From the NCBI GenBank assembly GCA_013365325.1, contig JABVXV010000252.1:29920-93919 (forward strand): a stretch of 64,000 bases of DNA, written 5' to 3'. The stretch is from Dipetalonema caudispina. Lineage: Eukaryota > Nematoda > Chromadorea > Rhabditida > Onchocercidae. The notes below the pieces were generated by a model, which had not been told where the DNA came from, did not search any database, and saw nothing but the letters and a program-made list of their open reading frames with translations. A program made the translations under genes and the position numbers. Positions 39,101 to 51,640 of this stretch are shown piece after piece; within the stretch, counting starts at the first letter, position 1; the number at the start of each line of letters is the position of its first letter.

Positions 39101-42100
39101 TCTTTTTTTTGTTGATCTCCTGAAACTGGCGCGATGCTACATGATTATACCCTATATTTGCTTCTTATTATAGTATACTCATCGACATAGATTATTTGTA
39201 TTCATATATTCCACTGTGTATGTATATATACATATATATGCATATGTGTATTTTTCCAACCTATTATGTTAAACATCCATAACGTTAACGTACCTAATTT
39301 GAAAATACTTTGCAGGTTCGTGCAATGTTTTCGATTGTTTTTCTTGTAAATTTATAATCAAATTACAATTAGATCTAAGCTGCAAAGTTTAAAACGGAAA
39401 CCTCAGAGTTCCGAAAGAAAATGTTTGTTGTAAAAGAACTTCTGAATATTTGAAATGTGACGTTTTTTCTATTTCGAAGTGACATTTCAGTATGTGAATT
39501 GTTATTTCCTCTGAAATTATTCATTTATTATATATGGCTGAAAGTGGGGTTATCAGTTAATTTGAGATTTGTTAGCTACATTGACTACTTGATAAAGTGA
39601 ACGGTAATATCAGCGTCAGAAATCCTGATCAACAGATAATTTCTAAGGATGATTTAACGGTTGACATTGCGAGCATTTTTTTACGCCATTTCTACCCCAA
39701 CCAACATGCAATTATGTTATGCGATGACGTGCGTTATTTAGTTGATTTAGAAATCCTAGTGATTATATATCATAGTACTTTCTCTTTGTTTCTTTTTCTC
39801 TCTTTTGATCTCGATTTCAAATTTTACAATATATAACCAATTCCGATAGGATTGACCGATGTTTTAGATCATTGACTCATCCAAAATAGGATTCAGGGGT
39901 CTTTGGTTTATTTTTCCAAAAAATAAGAGAGGAAATAAAGTAAGAGATGAAAAGTAGTGAGGACTAGCAGACATACCATGTTCAGATTTTGACAGTTCAT
40001 GGTTAATATTATTACTCATTATTTAGGAAGCAAAAGCTAAATTTATTTTATAGTTTTATTCACAAAAAGTTGTGTATATTTTATGTTTGAAATTTAAGTA
40101 TAACGAACAGTAATAGGGCAAACCGAAGTTTATTGAATATGAATAAGGAATTGGGAAGGAAATGAACCAAAATTATTCACAAGATCAAAATAAGATTTAT
40201 TTATTTTAGATTTATTTTTACTTTGAAAATTTCAAAAAAAATTTTTTAGTCAAGTGAGCGGTGAAAGTTCGCTTAGTTCACCACCGCCACCAGCCACACC
40301 ACCACCACCTCCAGGAATACCGTACAGCGTGGCTGTCGGACTTGGAACGAAAAACACCAAGGGAGGCATTGTACAAACAAGGTTTTTTTTTTCACTTTTT
40401 TATCATTTTTCTCTGTCTCATTTAAAATTTTAGAGTGTTTGTATTGTGGCTATTCGTATATTCTCATTCGAAATGATAATTGATATATATAAATGTGTGG
40501 TCCATAATCTTACCCTTGCAGTTGGTGTGATAGGTATTGGATTGGAAAGAGTAACGATTACATTTTCAAACCAGCCATTAGTTCATCTTAATTTTTTTCT
40601 GATTATCCTTTCAGTTCTACTATATCTTCTCATCCTGCACCTGTCGAACTGTCACACTGAATTTTATTTTAAGGCTATGTTGCCATTATCATTTGGGAAA
40701 GTATGAAACTTTTGAAGGAGAGAAAGGGTTTTTCTTATCTCTTCAAAAAGAACAGCTGACGGAAATTATTAACCACATGAAACCATGGAAAGAGTGCTCA
40801 GCGGATGAATAGGGCGAATAGTTTTTGTGGTTTACGTTAGTGAAAATCAGTGAAACGCTAAAATGACAGCCATTTTGTTACCAGTGATGAATCATAGTGC
40901 TGGAAAAAATTTTTATGAACCGCATGCTACGCGTGCTGAAATACCGGAGAAGTTGGTAATGATATTGGTAACATTCTCGTTTACCGCGGTATTCAAAGTT
41001 ACCTATCATTTTATATAGTGGGCATGTGTTTCGCGCAATATGTAATGAACATATACATACGACCTTTGTTCGAAAATGAAGCTACCGAAGTTCATGAAGA
41101 ACGAGTTTTTCAGTTTTCATTAAGAAAAATTTTTATTTCGAATATTTATTACATCATTGCAAAAACTGAGTCTTTTCCTTGTTTGGTATTTAATATTCAG
41201 AAACGGATTTTTTGTTTTTGAAAATATTTGTCCTCCATTTTTTATATGGGAAGTTTTTTGCGGTTAACCGGTAGCTTCCATTCGGACAGTGTGGCTAAAG
41301 CTTGTTTAATATAGATGAGAGGAATTCTTTTGAATTGATTTGTTAATTGATGTTAATATTTTAGTTCCCCTCTCTTCACCAGATATCTTTTTACCCTTCT
41401 TTTATTCAGTTTTCTAGCTTGCCCTTTTTGCATATATGCTTCTTTTAGCTTTTCCGAATTTTTCTCGAAGTCCATGTCAATGCACTCTGAAATGCTTGCA
41501 TAATGTTATGCCGGGTTATGTTTCGCTTATCGAAATTTTATCTGGGTCAACGATTCAAATCCCTATATTACCAGAGTTTTCCCTCATTTATTGGTTGAAG
41601 TTTTGCAAGTATTGTTGCTAATTTTCATCACAACTACACAGCGTTTTTTATACTGCCGGCAGTGCATAGATTCCTGTTTTCCCTACATCTTTCCAAGCAT
41701 GTTACCAACGAACAATACTGATTGAAAATAGCAACAAACTTGTTTACCTAAAAAAAAGTTGCGAAGTCGACAAATGAAATGACAATAGAAAGGTGGCATT
41801 TTGTATGTTAGATTCTTATGATACTACAGTAGCTAATAACTTTGTTGCTAATTTAAAACACCCATACTTTCATCGAACATATAGGAAAGTTGTGTTTTCT
41901 AAAAATATCTGTGCTGTTATCTGTTATCTATGCTGTTTCTTCCACAAAACCCACTGGTATGTCAGTAGATCAAAGTGCAAAATATTATGTTGGTGGAAGG
42001 AGAAAAAATTTGATATCTCGAATTTTTCTGTGGTATAGTTACTTGCTTGTTGATAATTTCTGGATCTGATGAAGAAGGAGAAAAAATTGTTGGTAATTTC

Positions 42101-45100
42101 TGGATCTGATGAAGAAGTGCCATCTCAACATTATTTTCTCTGCTCTTATGCTCTTGATTTGTCCTCTATCGAACCTTTAGTTCGCTTTCATTTTTAATCT
42201 TCTATTTTTTTACTACACTATCGCTTTATTCTACTAAAGTGTTATCCAAAAAATTCCTAGAAAATCTCGATTGATTGAATTTTTTCCGTTTTTTTGGTGA
42301 GATAATTGACTTAATTTTTACAGGAATAAGTTAAACTTTAGATATAAGATCTATGTAAATATAGTGATATTTTGTCCCCAAAATTAAACAAAATCGACAT
42401 AATCTGATTGATTTTTGTATATCAATTTTGTCATTAGTGGAACAGATTTTATCTTTTATGGATTACAGTGTAAAGCAGCCAGTTGAAGTGGTACGGCAGT
42501 CGCCAGGTATTATTTCTGTGACAACAACAACAACTACAAGTTCAATTGCACAACAACAGCAGCAGCAACAGCAACAACTTATTGCATCATCTGGAATAGT
42601 GCAACAGCAACAACAACAACCACAACAACAACAACAGCAACCAACAGTTCCTGTGAACGATGAAAACGCAATCCCATCACCACTGCATGTTGACATGCCA
42701 TCAGTTTGTTTTCCTTTTTATTTTGCTTTCTTTCTGTTTGTACAATTTTAAACTTACTGCAAACAAGAAACAATACTGTATTGTTATTTTTTTATAATCT
42801 TATCTACTCGTTTATGATACACTTCCATGGAACTGTTAGTTTTACTCATATTGAAGGTCAGTGCTAAAAGAGCAAGGTATATGCAAGTAGGCATTTAAAT
42901 ATTCAGTCAACCGATAATCGATTATCATGCTATACCTTGCCGACCTTCCCAGTGGTAACCTATTTTCTATTTTTGACCATACAATACAATTTCGCATTCT
43001 TTTTATCCTGGATTTATTTCGTTACATTCACACCATTAGATTATTTGCATATTGCATATCAAATAACATCCTTAAAAAACGAGATCATTGAGGTTTTAAA
43101 AAATAAGTAACTGATGTTGTCATTTTGAAATGACTGAAATAGTTTTCAACGAAGAAGGTCTCCGTGCTTTTGTTTATCTTATAAGATTAATCGTTGCTGG
43201 AGTGATAACTAAGGGACTGAAAGGTTGTGATTATTATATCCAAAACAAAAGCTCCATCATTAACATGCCTTTTGATGCAGACTTTTATCTGTAGTCTGAG
43301 CGCTACGACGATTATCTTAAAAGGCATTCTACGTTGATATTATTGCTAGAAATTAGTTGAAAAGGAAATATAAGGAGGAGGTAAAATAATAGATAAATTG
43401 AAAGTTCAGATTGTTCTAGTCTAAAAATGGGTTTGAGAATTTTTTGGAAAAATAGAATTGCCTATGTGTTTGGTTTTCTAGTGTGCATATTTGTTCACAT
43501 GTTATGTGAAATATATATATATATATATTATATATATATAGTTTATGTTTGTGTTATCCTACCTGTCTTTTCGTGAATCAGAATGTCCGCCTCGTTCACC
43601 CTGTCAATCATTTTAATCTACTATTTTCATCTTCGAATATTCCGTCAATAGAGTATTGGGTTTAGATGCGTACGACTTGTCCTTTGACATAATTTGTATT
43701 TTTTTACGTTATCAGAACAGTTTCGAAGGAAACTAAAGGTTTTATTCAATCATTAATGTGTCTGAAGAGTTTAGACGGTAAGGAAACATACTTTTGAACG
43801 AAGACCAACTGTTTTCTGGATCAAGATTCAGATGGATAAGTAATATGCACATTATTATTATTATTATTATAATTTTTGAGGCTGCGCCTCAAACTTTATT
43901 TATTTTAGAAATAGACATTTAAGCTAGGATTAACTGCAAAGCATCTCTTCTTGGACGGTTAGACAGCATTTTGCGTTTTATCTTTGCAGTCGAAATTTTA
44001 ACTTCTTAACTTTTGATTGATTAAGTGTTTTTAAACTTTCATTCTTGTTAATCCAGATTTGTTAAATTCCTGGGTTCAATTTTTCAACCAGTATAAAAAC
44101 TTTTTTATCGGAATGTGGAGGATGAGGAAGGGGAGGGGGAATGATATTTAGTGACTGTTGTGAATCAAATAAACGTCTATGGCATTACAACACATACTTG
44201 TTCCTGAAAGAATTTCTTGAATGATTGAATCATTGCTTTTACTTTTACATTTTTTGACGTCAGCGATAGGCTTTGCAGTCATTTTCATTGATAACGATTT
44301 AAAGCTAGAGCTGTGGAAAACTAGATTGGGGAGGAAGTACGAGAAACTTTAAAATTTTAATCGTTATGTCGATTTACATAGTACTCCCTGTATCAATTAT
44401 TTCTGAATAAGGAAAAATGAGTTTTTAAGCAAGAAAATTTTCGATGTAAACATCTTACCTAACTTTACTTGTTTCAAATATCGATTGATCAAAAATGAAT
44501 AAGTCATTCAGTTTGAATTCGTCGAAATGATGCAATGTATGTGTGTGTCATGTCTCTATGTGTTTATGTGTGTTTGTTTATAATAAAGTAGGATGAAAAA
44601 GATTGGAAAAAAAAGGGTAGTTGGTTGGCTTGCAAATTCGTTATCAATATGCTTCCATTGTCGTATATATTTTTCCCTTCGTTCCTTTTTTCATTTTATT
44701 TGATGGACTAAACTAATGTTGCACTACTTTCAATGGAATGGTAGGGTCAGCTGAACTTGTTCTTTTCTTATCCCTACTCTTATCCTTTCGTTTTCGAGAA
44801 AGTATTGACAAACAGTATTAAGAAAGCAATGGTTTTTTTTTTTACCTCTGTTATTGGTTATTTCTCTTATAGAGTGTATCGTCACAAGCAACAACAACAT
44901 TAAGTCCGGCAGTATTGCCGACATCACGATCCTCAACACCGGATTCTAATGTTGCCAAACGTTTTTCCGTTTCAAGTTCAACGAGCAGCCAACATGAGGT
45001 ATGCAACTAATTGTATTTTGCTTTTGTTGAAGAATTGGGCTTCAACATTAAATTTTTTCCCATTTATCTAATTATTTTTTTTTTCTTTTTTTTTTTTTTT

Positions 45101-48100
45101 TGCGCTGAGAAGACTGGCATGCGATAAGTGACGTAATTAAAGAGGTCATGAAAAGTGGTGATCAGAGAAAATGACACGATGAAGGAAAATGTAAGTTCAT
45201 GTAAGCAATTAGGATAGAGCAGTGATATGGAATTTAGCTTTCTCTTTGAAAAGGGATTAGACTTGATGCAATACTAAGAAATGTTAGTCACGAAAAAATG
45301 TAAAATTGGAAAAATGATGAAGAAAGAATAACATTTTGAATGGTAGCCAGTTTTTTGTTTTCGGGATTACAAGGTTTCTTTGATAGGTAAGCACAAACGT
45401 GGTGAAGGAAAAGAAGTGGGTTGATATGAATAAAAGATCCAGTTAGGATACTTGATTATCCCTAAACTTCCATAAATGAATCTTCCATTATGCTGCGCTA
45501 CTTCATGGCTACAAATTCTTCACATAGTGTAGTGCAGCAGAGGAAATATTGAAATAATAAGAGCCAGGTCTAATTTAAGTTTGTTGCAGCTCTTGATTTT
45601 AGGAGAAGATAAATTTCGGAATGATCCGGTTTTATATTAAAAACGTAACGTTTAACCAACATAACTACTTACAGCAATTTTTATTTTTTATGCTTGTGAA
45701 GAGTTACTTTCGTAATTTCACAGAAGTGCGCAAGAGAGTAAGTGGAATGGGAGGAAGTTTGCTGGCTCATGGATTTAAACGATAAAGCTAACATGTTGGC
45801 TTATCAACTAGTGTATAGTTTTGGTTGTATAGTTCTAACAAAAGGAGAAAAAATAAAAAAAAAAAGGAAAAACGAGGGAAGGGAAAGGAACAATTCGTCA
45901 AGAACACCACGCTCGTTCGATACTCGATGCATTGCTGTCAATGTTGCAAACATGCTAACGCATGTTTGCTGCAAGTATTTCAGGCTTCTCACACTCATGT
46001 TTGATGCAAGTCTTCCTTAACTAAGATCAACCGCATTTGCCATGTATGTGTATCATCTGAACAGTCGATTCCTTTTTCTATTGTCACATGGTATTACGTG
46101 ACATCTGCTCATTTGACACGCATAGCGTTTTCGAATTAATGCTTTTTCATTTTGCGAAGAGTAATACGAAATCACAAAAACGATATATAAAATTAATAAT
46201 TAAAGGAAGAGACAATTTACATGTATTTTTCCGTGTCTTATTTTTGTCGTTTGCTTTGATATATCTTTTTTGTTTACGAAATATTGTTTTTAGATTGCCA
46301 CGCTGAAGTCAATGGCAGCACAGGCATCATCACTGCAAAATTCGGTAACAAATACGATAGCCTTAAACATGCCACCGTCAACTGTGACACATTCCACAAC
46401 GGCACTGGTAACTTCACAAGTGAACACTGAGACGAATAGTGCGTTGAATATGGCTACCGTAACTGCAAGTGCAGTTGCAGTAAATGCAACTGCAGTATCA
46501 TTGCAAAATAATGTAGCGGGAAATGACATTGATCAGAATGCTCTGCGGCAGGTGCTACGGATGAGTGCCACTCAGGATGCACGAAATCACTTACCACAAA
46601 CGGTACACATTTTAATGTTGCATTACTCTAATGAATTTTTTTGTAATTGAAAATGTAGCAACAAAGTTTGAATATTAAAATTAGGGTGTTCTTGACATAC
46701 ATTAAAATGTTGGGACTGTTAGAGGTGAATTAGTTCACTGCTTAAATAAGGTAGCAAGTACAAAGAAATTAGCAGATAGTTTGAAAGTACAACTTTCGAA
46801 TTCATCCCAATCACTCAATTTATAAACAATTACCGTAAATAGCGAAGTAGATCAAGTGATAGTCAAGAAATGACCATGAATGGATTGCATGAAAAAAGAC
46901 AGCATTGATGTGTTAATGTTGCCGTTGATGTGTTAGTTACTAGCAGATATATAGATATACTTATCTTCTTTTTTGTCCATCTTATCGTAATCCTTATTTG
47001 TTGTTTTCTGAAATTCAGCTTCAAATGCAGGCCGTAATACCAGCCTGGCTTGGGGCATCACCACTGGGTCGCTCGCCTGCCATGCCAGAGCATGAAACGC
47101 AGTTGAAATTACTAGAGCATGCACTAACACGAACACCATTACCGATGGATTCCGAAAAGCCACGAAGTTATTTGCCGAAAATGCCATGTGTAACCGCAGC
47201 TTATTATCCGCAGGCGCCACTAATCAATGCTGATACATTAGAGTACTATCTTCGATTGAGTCCAGAAACTCTTTTCTTCGCATTTTATTATATGGAGGTT
47301 AGTTATCATAATGTCTTTTTTCTTTTATTTACATTGTTTATCTTATATGCTTTATGAATAAAGCACAATTTATGATGTCTCAAGAAAATTTCATTGTGTT
47401 TTAGGGTTCACGTGCACAGCTACTAGCAGCGAAAGCATTAAAAAAGCTTTCGTGGCGATTTCACACAAAATATTTGATGTGGTTCCAGCGACATGAGGAA
47501 CCCAAACAAATAACTGACGACTACGAACAAGTAAGATCGCATAACAGATTTCTATTCTTTATTTAGATTATATAGTGAGTCAATTTTATTGATTCTTAAA
47601 CATATTTCTGGGTTATGAGATGATTGGCCCGTAATGATGATGTTGAACATTTTACTGATCAGAAACGTTGATCCGGGCAGTCATTTAATGTTTCTTATGA
47701 TTATGCTGATAATATGGAATAAATGGTAATAATGGACAAATGACTTGAAAGAAAATCTGATGCACTAACTTATTAATTCTGATGCCAGATGTTCATATAT
47801 GCTGGTTTTATAAGTTTTTCTACAGTATTCCTTTCTATAACGTCATTAGAAAGTGAGCAAAGTTACTTTTCATTTGATATAGTTTTAGCTACCTAAAAGT
47901 CATTTTCTATATAAATATTTGCAGATATATTTCGGGACAGTATATATGCGGTTTGAAAAGCTTTTCATATTAGTAGATAGGGTATTAGAATAGTCAATAT
48001 CAAAGAGAAAAAATTCCTCTTTTACATTGACTGGAATAAATTAACACAGCCTGTTTTTTCAGGGCACATATGTGTATTTCGATTATGAGAAATGGTCCCA

Positions 48101-48161
48101 ACGGAAGAAGGAGCAGTTTACATTCGAATATCGATATCTGGAAGATAAAGATTTCGATTGA
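36121..48161 (+). CDS. ntl-3: CCR4-NOT complex subunit 3 (CNOT3)
   Basis: CNOT3 is a core subunit of the cytoplasmic CCR4-NOT deadenylase and pairs with CNOT2 through its C-terminal NOT box. Fifteen coding exons in consistent phase: 36121-36171, 36279-36362, 36623-36703, 36963-37133, 37233-37355, 37779-37989, 38209-38354, 38554-38669, 40250-40381, 42469-42703, 44873-44998, 46294-46602, 47019-47297, 47405-47530, 48063-48161; 762 residues against about 750 in human. The N-terminal coiled-coil domain shows [26 protein letters not shown] and [12 protein letters not shown]. The middle is low-complexity: Pro runs in exon 9 and three Gln runs at about residues 400-429. The C-terminal NOT box is very conserved: [58 protein letters not shown]. 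It is in one piece with no lesion; the longest introns (1.3-2.2 kb) surround the low-complexity exons. Confidence 0.96.
42051..42115. repeat. 40-bp direct repeat in ntl-3 intron 9
   Basis: AATTTCTGGATCTGATGAAG occurs at 42055 and 42095 with similar flanks containing GAGAAAAAAATTG. Confidence 0.85.
42540..42650 (+). repeat. CAA/CAG repeat encoding polyglutamine in ntl-3
   Basis: Mixed CAA and CAG codons encode runs of 9, 6 and 6 Gln broken by a short Leu-Ile-Ala-Ser segment and by Pro. The mixed codons argue for a stable tract rather than a freely expanding triplet array. Open frames on the opposite strand (poly-Cys, poly-Val) are shadows. Confidence 0.9.
43505..43542. repeat. (AT)n tract in ntl-3 intron 10
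   Basis: ATATAT runs broken once by TTA, self-complementary. Confidence 0.85.
43875..43893. other. Perfect 8-bp GC-containing hairpin in ntl-3 intron 10
   Basis: TTTGAGGC, a TGC loop and GCCTCAAA form a perfect stem, preceded by ATT repeats and AATT and followed by CTTTATTTATTTT. It looks like a bacterial intrinsic terminator, but short perfect stems also arise by chance. Confidence 0.5.
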
Positions 48162-50895
48162 GCTAAAATTGTTGGCAATGCAAACTGTGTTAGGTTAAAT
48201 GTCCTTCTATGTTTTTACACTTTTGTTTGAGGCATACTTCTTTAACGAGATTTCTATTCTTTGGGTTTTTCTAGTTGAAAGTTAGATATCTTTTCTGGTA
48301 ATGATTAATTTACAGGTGAAAAGAAAGCATGGAGATGGTTATAAGTCTCCATATGATTTAATGCTCTTATTGATATGCCTTAAATCCTGAATTTGTTCAT
48401 GTTGCTGTTGCTCTTGTATCAAATTGTATGAATCATTACCCTTTGATTCTCATTATGTTCCTCTGGGTCATTTTTGACGATAATCTGTTTTTGACTGCAT
48501 AGAGACGTGAGTTAATGAGGATGTTGTGATATTCGAAAAGTGATTTCTGGATTATAAGAAGCGAAAGAATACAACCACTTGAGGGAAATCTCGTGTTCTG
48601 AGACTATTTGAATGGTCATTTAGTGTTGAACTGATATCAAATTTAAGACATAGTAATACTATAAGGGAAGTTAACCGTGATCAAACTAAATTCTGTCGAA
48701 AAAGAAAAGTGCTCAGGAGTGATACTCCATTGTATGATATATCGATGACGGCATTTTAATTATGATATGCTCCTGTACATGATCATCATGTTATCCTTCT
48801 TCTTTTGAGTACAAAAGTAAGTTAATACAATCAGAAACATGATTTTATCCCTTGACCATTCATGAAACAGCAAACATTTTGATTTGTAATTACACGAAGC
48901 GAAAACTTTATTAATGTTTTATGTTCATGTGTTTTTTTTTTTTTGTTTTTTGTTTTTTGTTTTTCTTTTTTCTGTTTTCGAGTTTCTGTCATGTAGCATA
49001 ATAGTTCAAGGAATAGTACATGTAGTGCTTGTTGGAAGAATGAATCCTGAAGAAAAAAGTGGGATTCAAAAAAGATGATTCTTTTAACGGAGTATAGAGT
49101 GGCATAAGATTTCTGAGATACAAAAATGGCAGAGCACATATCGACTTTTTTTTTTTTTTTTTTTTTTGCTTGTACGTTTTCGTAATTTGAATATTTGTAA
49201 AATATGAGTGTTTTATTGAAAACCTAAAAAGAGATGAAATTTGAGAGTTTTATTCGAATTGATTCCGCTGTATAATCAAATTTACACGAAATGATTGGTT
49301 GTAATACTGGGGTGAGATTTGCATTATTATTGAAAAAACTACAAAAAAAAAAAAAAAAAAATTGACATACTGATTATCAATTCGGTTCACCTAAGTTCAC
49401 TAGGAAAAAAAAAAATAAAGTGAAAAAAAAAGGAACTCGTATCTTTCCTTTTTTTTTTTTGTTTTTTTTTCGTAAGTGGAAGCATTTTGTAAAACGGTAG
49501 AAATGAATCGAATGAAATTGATTTTGAAAATACGTCATTTAGTTAACGAAAATTTGGCTAACGGAGCAGTTAAAAGGAAAAAAAATAGGAAATACTTATT
49601 TATAATATTCTATTCAAGCGGAAGAATTTCATATGACATTTTAAACATGGTATTTTTTTTGTGGTAATTGATGATATTGATATAAGATTTAGGACTGATA
49701 AGGGGTTAGTGGGAAGATAGAGAAGTTTGATATATGATTTAAGATGTGATATTTTTCTTCCTGGACAAAAATCATGATTTGTTTAGATATAATTTGATAG
49801 ATAAAAAGTGATGAATAACTATGTACAGTTATTATTAGGGACCATTTGAAATCTTGACATAAACGTGTTTAAGCATTTCAAACAGTTAAAATTTTATTGT
49901 TTTAAAGTTTAAAAACAAACAACGAAACATTTAATTGGTATGTTAATAAGTTGTGCATTTTGTTGTTTTCATTTATTTACTCTTCAAAGGTTCACACTTC
50001 TTTTAACAAATTATTCTGTTTTAATGCCTTTTTTTTTTTTTTTTTTTTGTTATGTTTTATTTTCGAATTCGTTTATTCCAGTCGTTGTGTTTGATCTTTC
50101 TTTTAATTGTGTTTGAAACATGAAAGTTTTAGTCTTTTCTTTTTTTTTTTGCATTAGTTTTTTTTTTTTTTTTGTTTTTTTTTTCTTTCCCATTTTTGAA
50201 TTTTGTTTTCAAATTACACAAAAGTAAGAAACTGAAAAGCAATGTTGCGATAATAAAAGGATGCAATGAAATTAGTTTTAGTTGAAAGTACAAATTATTG
50301 TGATATGAAATGCATTCGAAAATGTTCTCTTTTATGGGAATTTCAAGTTCAAATGTTCAATAGAAGTTGTGATTTTTAAATTTGAGCCAAATTTTAGATT
50401 GATAAAAAAAAAAATTATTGCTAATAATATTGCTTTTAAAGTAATAATATGCGGAAAATTTGCCTGTTTGTTTCTAAAAGATAAATGAAATTTTTTTGTA
50501 ATGACATTGTAAAAAATCCGAACTTATCGTTTTGAAATATTAAATATAATTTTTATAACAATTCTTTTTTATTACTCATTCCTAACTTTATTTTAAATGG
50601 TATATTTCTAAAATAATATTACCTATAAGATATAATTTTGATTAGAATAATTTTTTATTTTTAATACTATATACGATTTAATTAGATTACAATTCCTGAA
50701 ATTGAAATTGCATTAAATCTTATAATTTTTATGATCAAAACACAAGGTTAAATTCAAATTCAGTATTTTACATAAATGTATAATTAGTAAATTAGCCTGT
50801 TGACTTCTCTAAAAGTCAACCAGCAATCAATTTTATCGTCAATATAAATATATATGCATGAGGAAAAATGGAACATTCTCTATTATAAGACTGTA
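48162..50895. other. ntl-3 3' flank and intergenic DNA
   Basis: The first part should be the 3' UTR of ntl-3; no AATAAA stands close to the stop, and the nearest clear one seen is at about 49411. Further on there are many T and A runs (49146-49167, 50030-50048, 50150-50190). No exon or RNA gene is recognised before the tRNA. Confidence 0.45.
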
Positions 50896-50968
50896 TGATC
50901 TCGGGCGGAATCGAACCGCCGACCTTCTGTGTGTTAGACAGATGTGATAACCGCTACACCACGAGACC
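50896..50968 (-). tRNA. tRNA-Val (anticodon AAC)
   Basis: The minus strand folds as a full cloverleaf: acceptor GGTCTCG with CGAGATC, D arm GTGT/TCAC, anticodon stem TCTGT/ACAGA around loop CTAACAC, and T arm GGCGG-TTCGATT-CCGCC, with discriminator A at 50896. Anticodon AAC reads GTT, and as inosine also GTC, valine codons. There is no intron. The B box (GGTTCGATTCC) is intact, and a run of A on the plus strand at about 50864-50868 gives the T-run terminator for RNA polymerase III. Confidence 0.97.
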
Positions 50969-51640
50969 ATGTGGGGTTCGTTAATTAATTCATAACTAAT
51001 TAATCCAGAATAAAATATTATTATTCATTTAAATATGTTTTAAGCTAATTTCATTCTGCATTTTAATTCTACGTCATGTATATGAGATTATCTATGCAAA
51101 TACTCTCTCACTTTTAGGTCAATTTGAATTTAGCATACATTTGAATCGATAATAAATAATTGATAAAATTGAACTTTCATGATAAATAAATGATTTATTT
51201 ACATTCTTTTTAATTACATCGATCAATAGACCAATCATTTGTTACATGAAGGAATATTGCAATTATTTTCTTTAAATTTAAAAAATGCTAAACAAAAAGA
51301 GAAAAATTTTATGCAGTAAAAAATTATGAGAAATCATGCATACTTACATTACATGATGTAAATTTGCCACATAAATTTATTACAAAAATTATTTCATTTT
51401 CTTATTCATCAAAAAAAATTTGAGTATTTTATTTACAATTTAATCAAATCAATTGAATTTCAAAATAAATGGAAAGTTTACAACATACGGAATGCTTTTG
51501 TGAATTCAATTTATTCAATTGCGCAAATTCAATTAATTTTAAATATGATGCGACTAATTAAATACATATATAGAGATTTCCAAATAAAATCAAGCATATG
51601 ATAATATATTTGCATTAAATAAAAGATAACTTAATTATAA
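50969..51640. other. Short spacer between tRNA-Val and the RING gene 3' end
   Basis: Only AT-rich DNA is seen. Read on the minus strand, AATAAA at 51515-51510 lies about 126 bases after the RING gene stop and is a candidate polyadenylation signal. Confidence 0.5.

Noticed and set aside
39597..39730. Exon-like open stretch in ntl-3 intron 8
   Set aside because: Exons 8 and 9 already join in correct phase (phase 2) and CNOT3 has no matching segment; no good acceptor precedes it.
42463..42773. Poly-Cys and poly-Val frames on the minus strand
   Set aside because: Antisense shadows of the polyglutamine codons of ntl-3.
46933..47220. 95-codon minus-strand frame
   Set aside because: Antisense shadow of ntl-3 exon 13.
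48831..49139. 102-codon minus-strand frame with Lys-rich segment
   Set aside because: Built on T/A homopolymers in the ntl-3 3' flank; no family resemblance.
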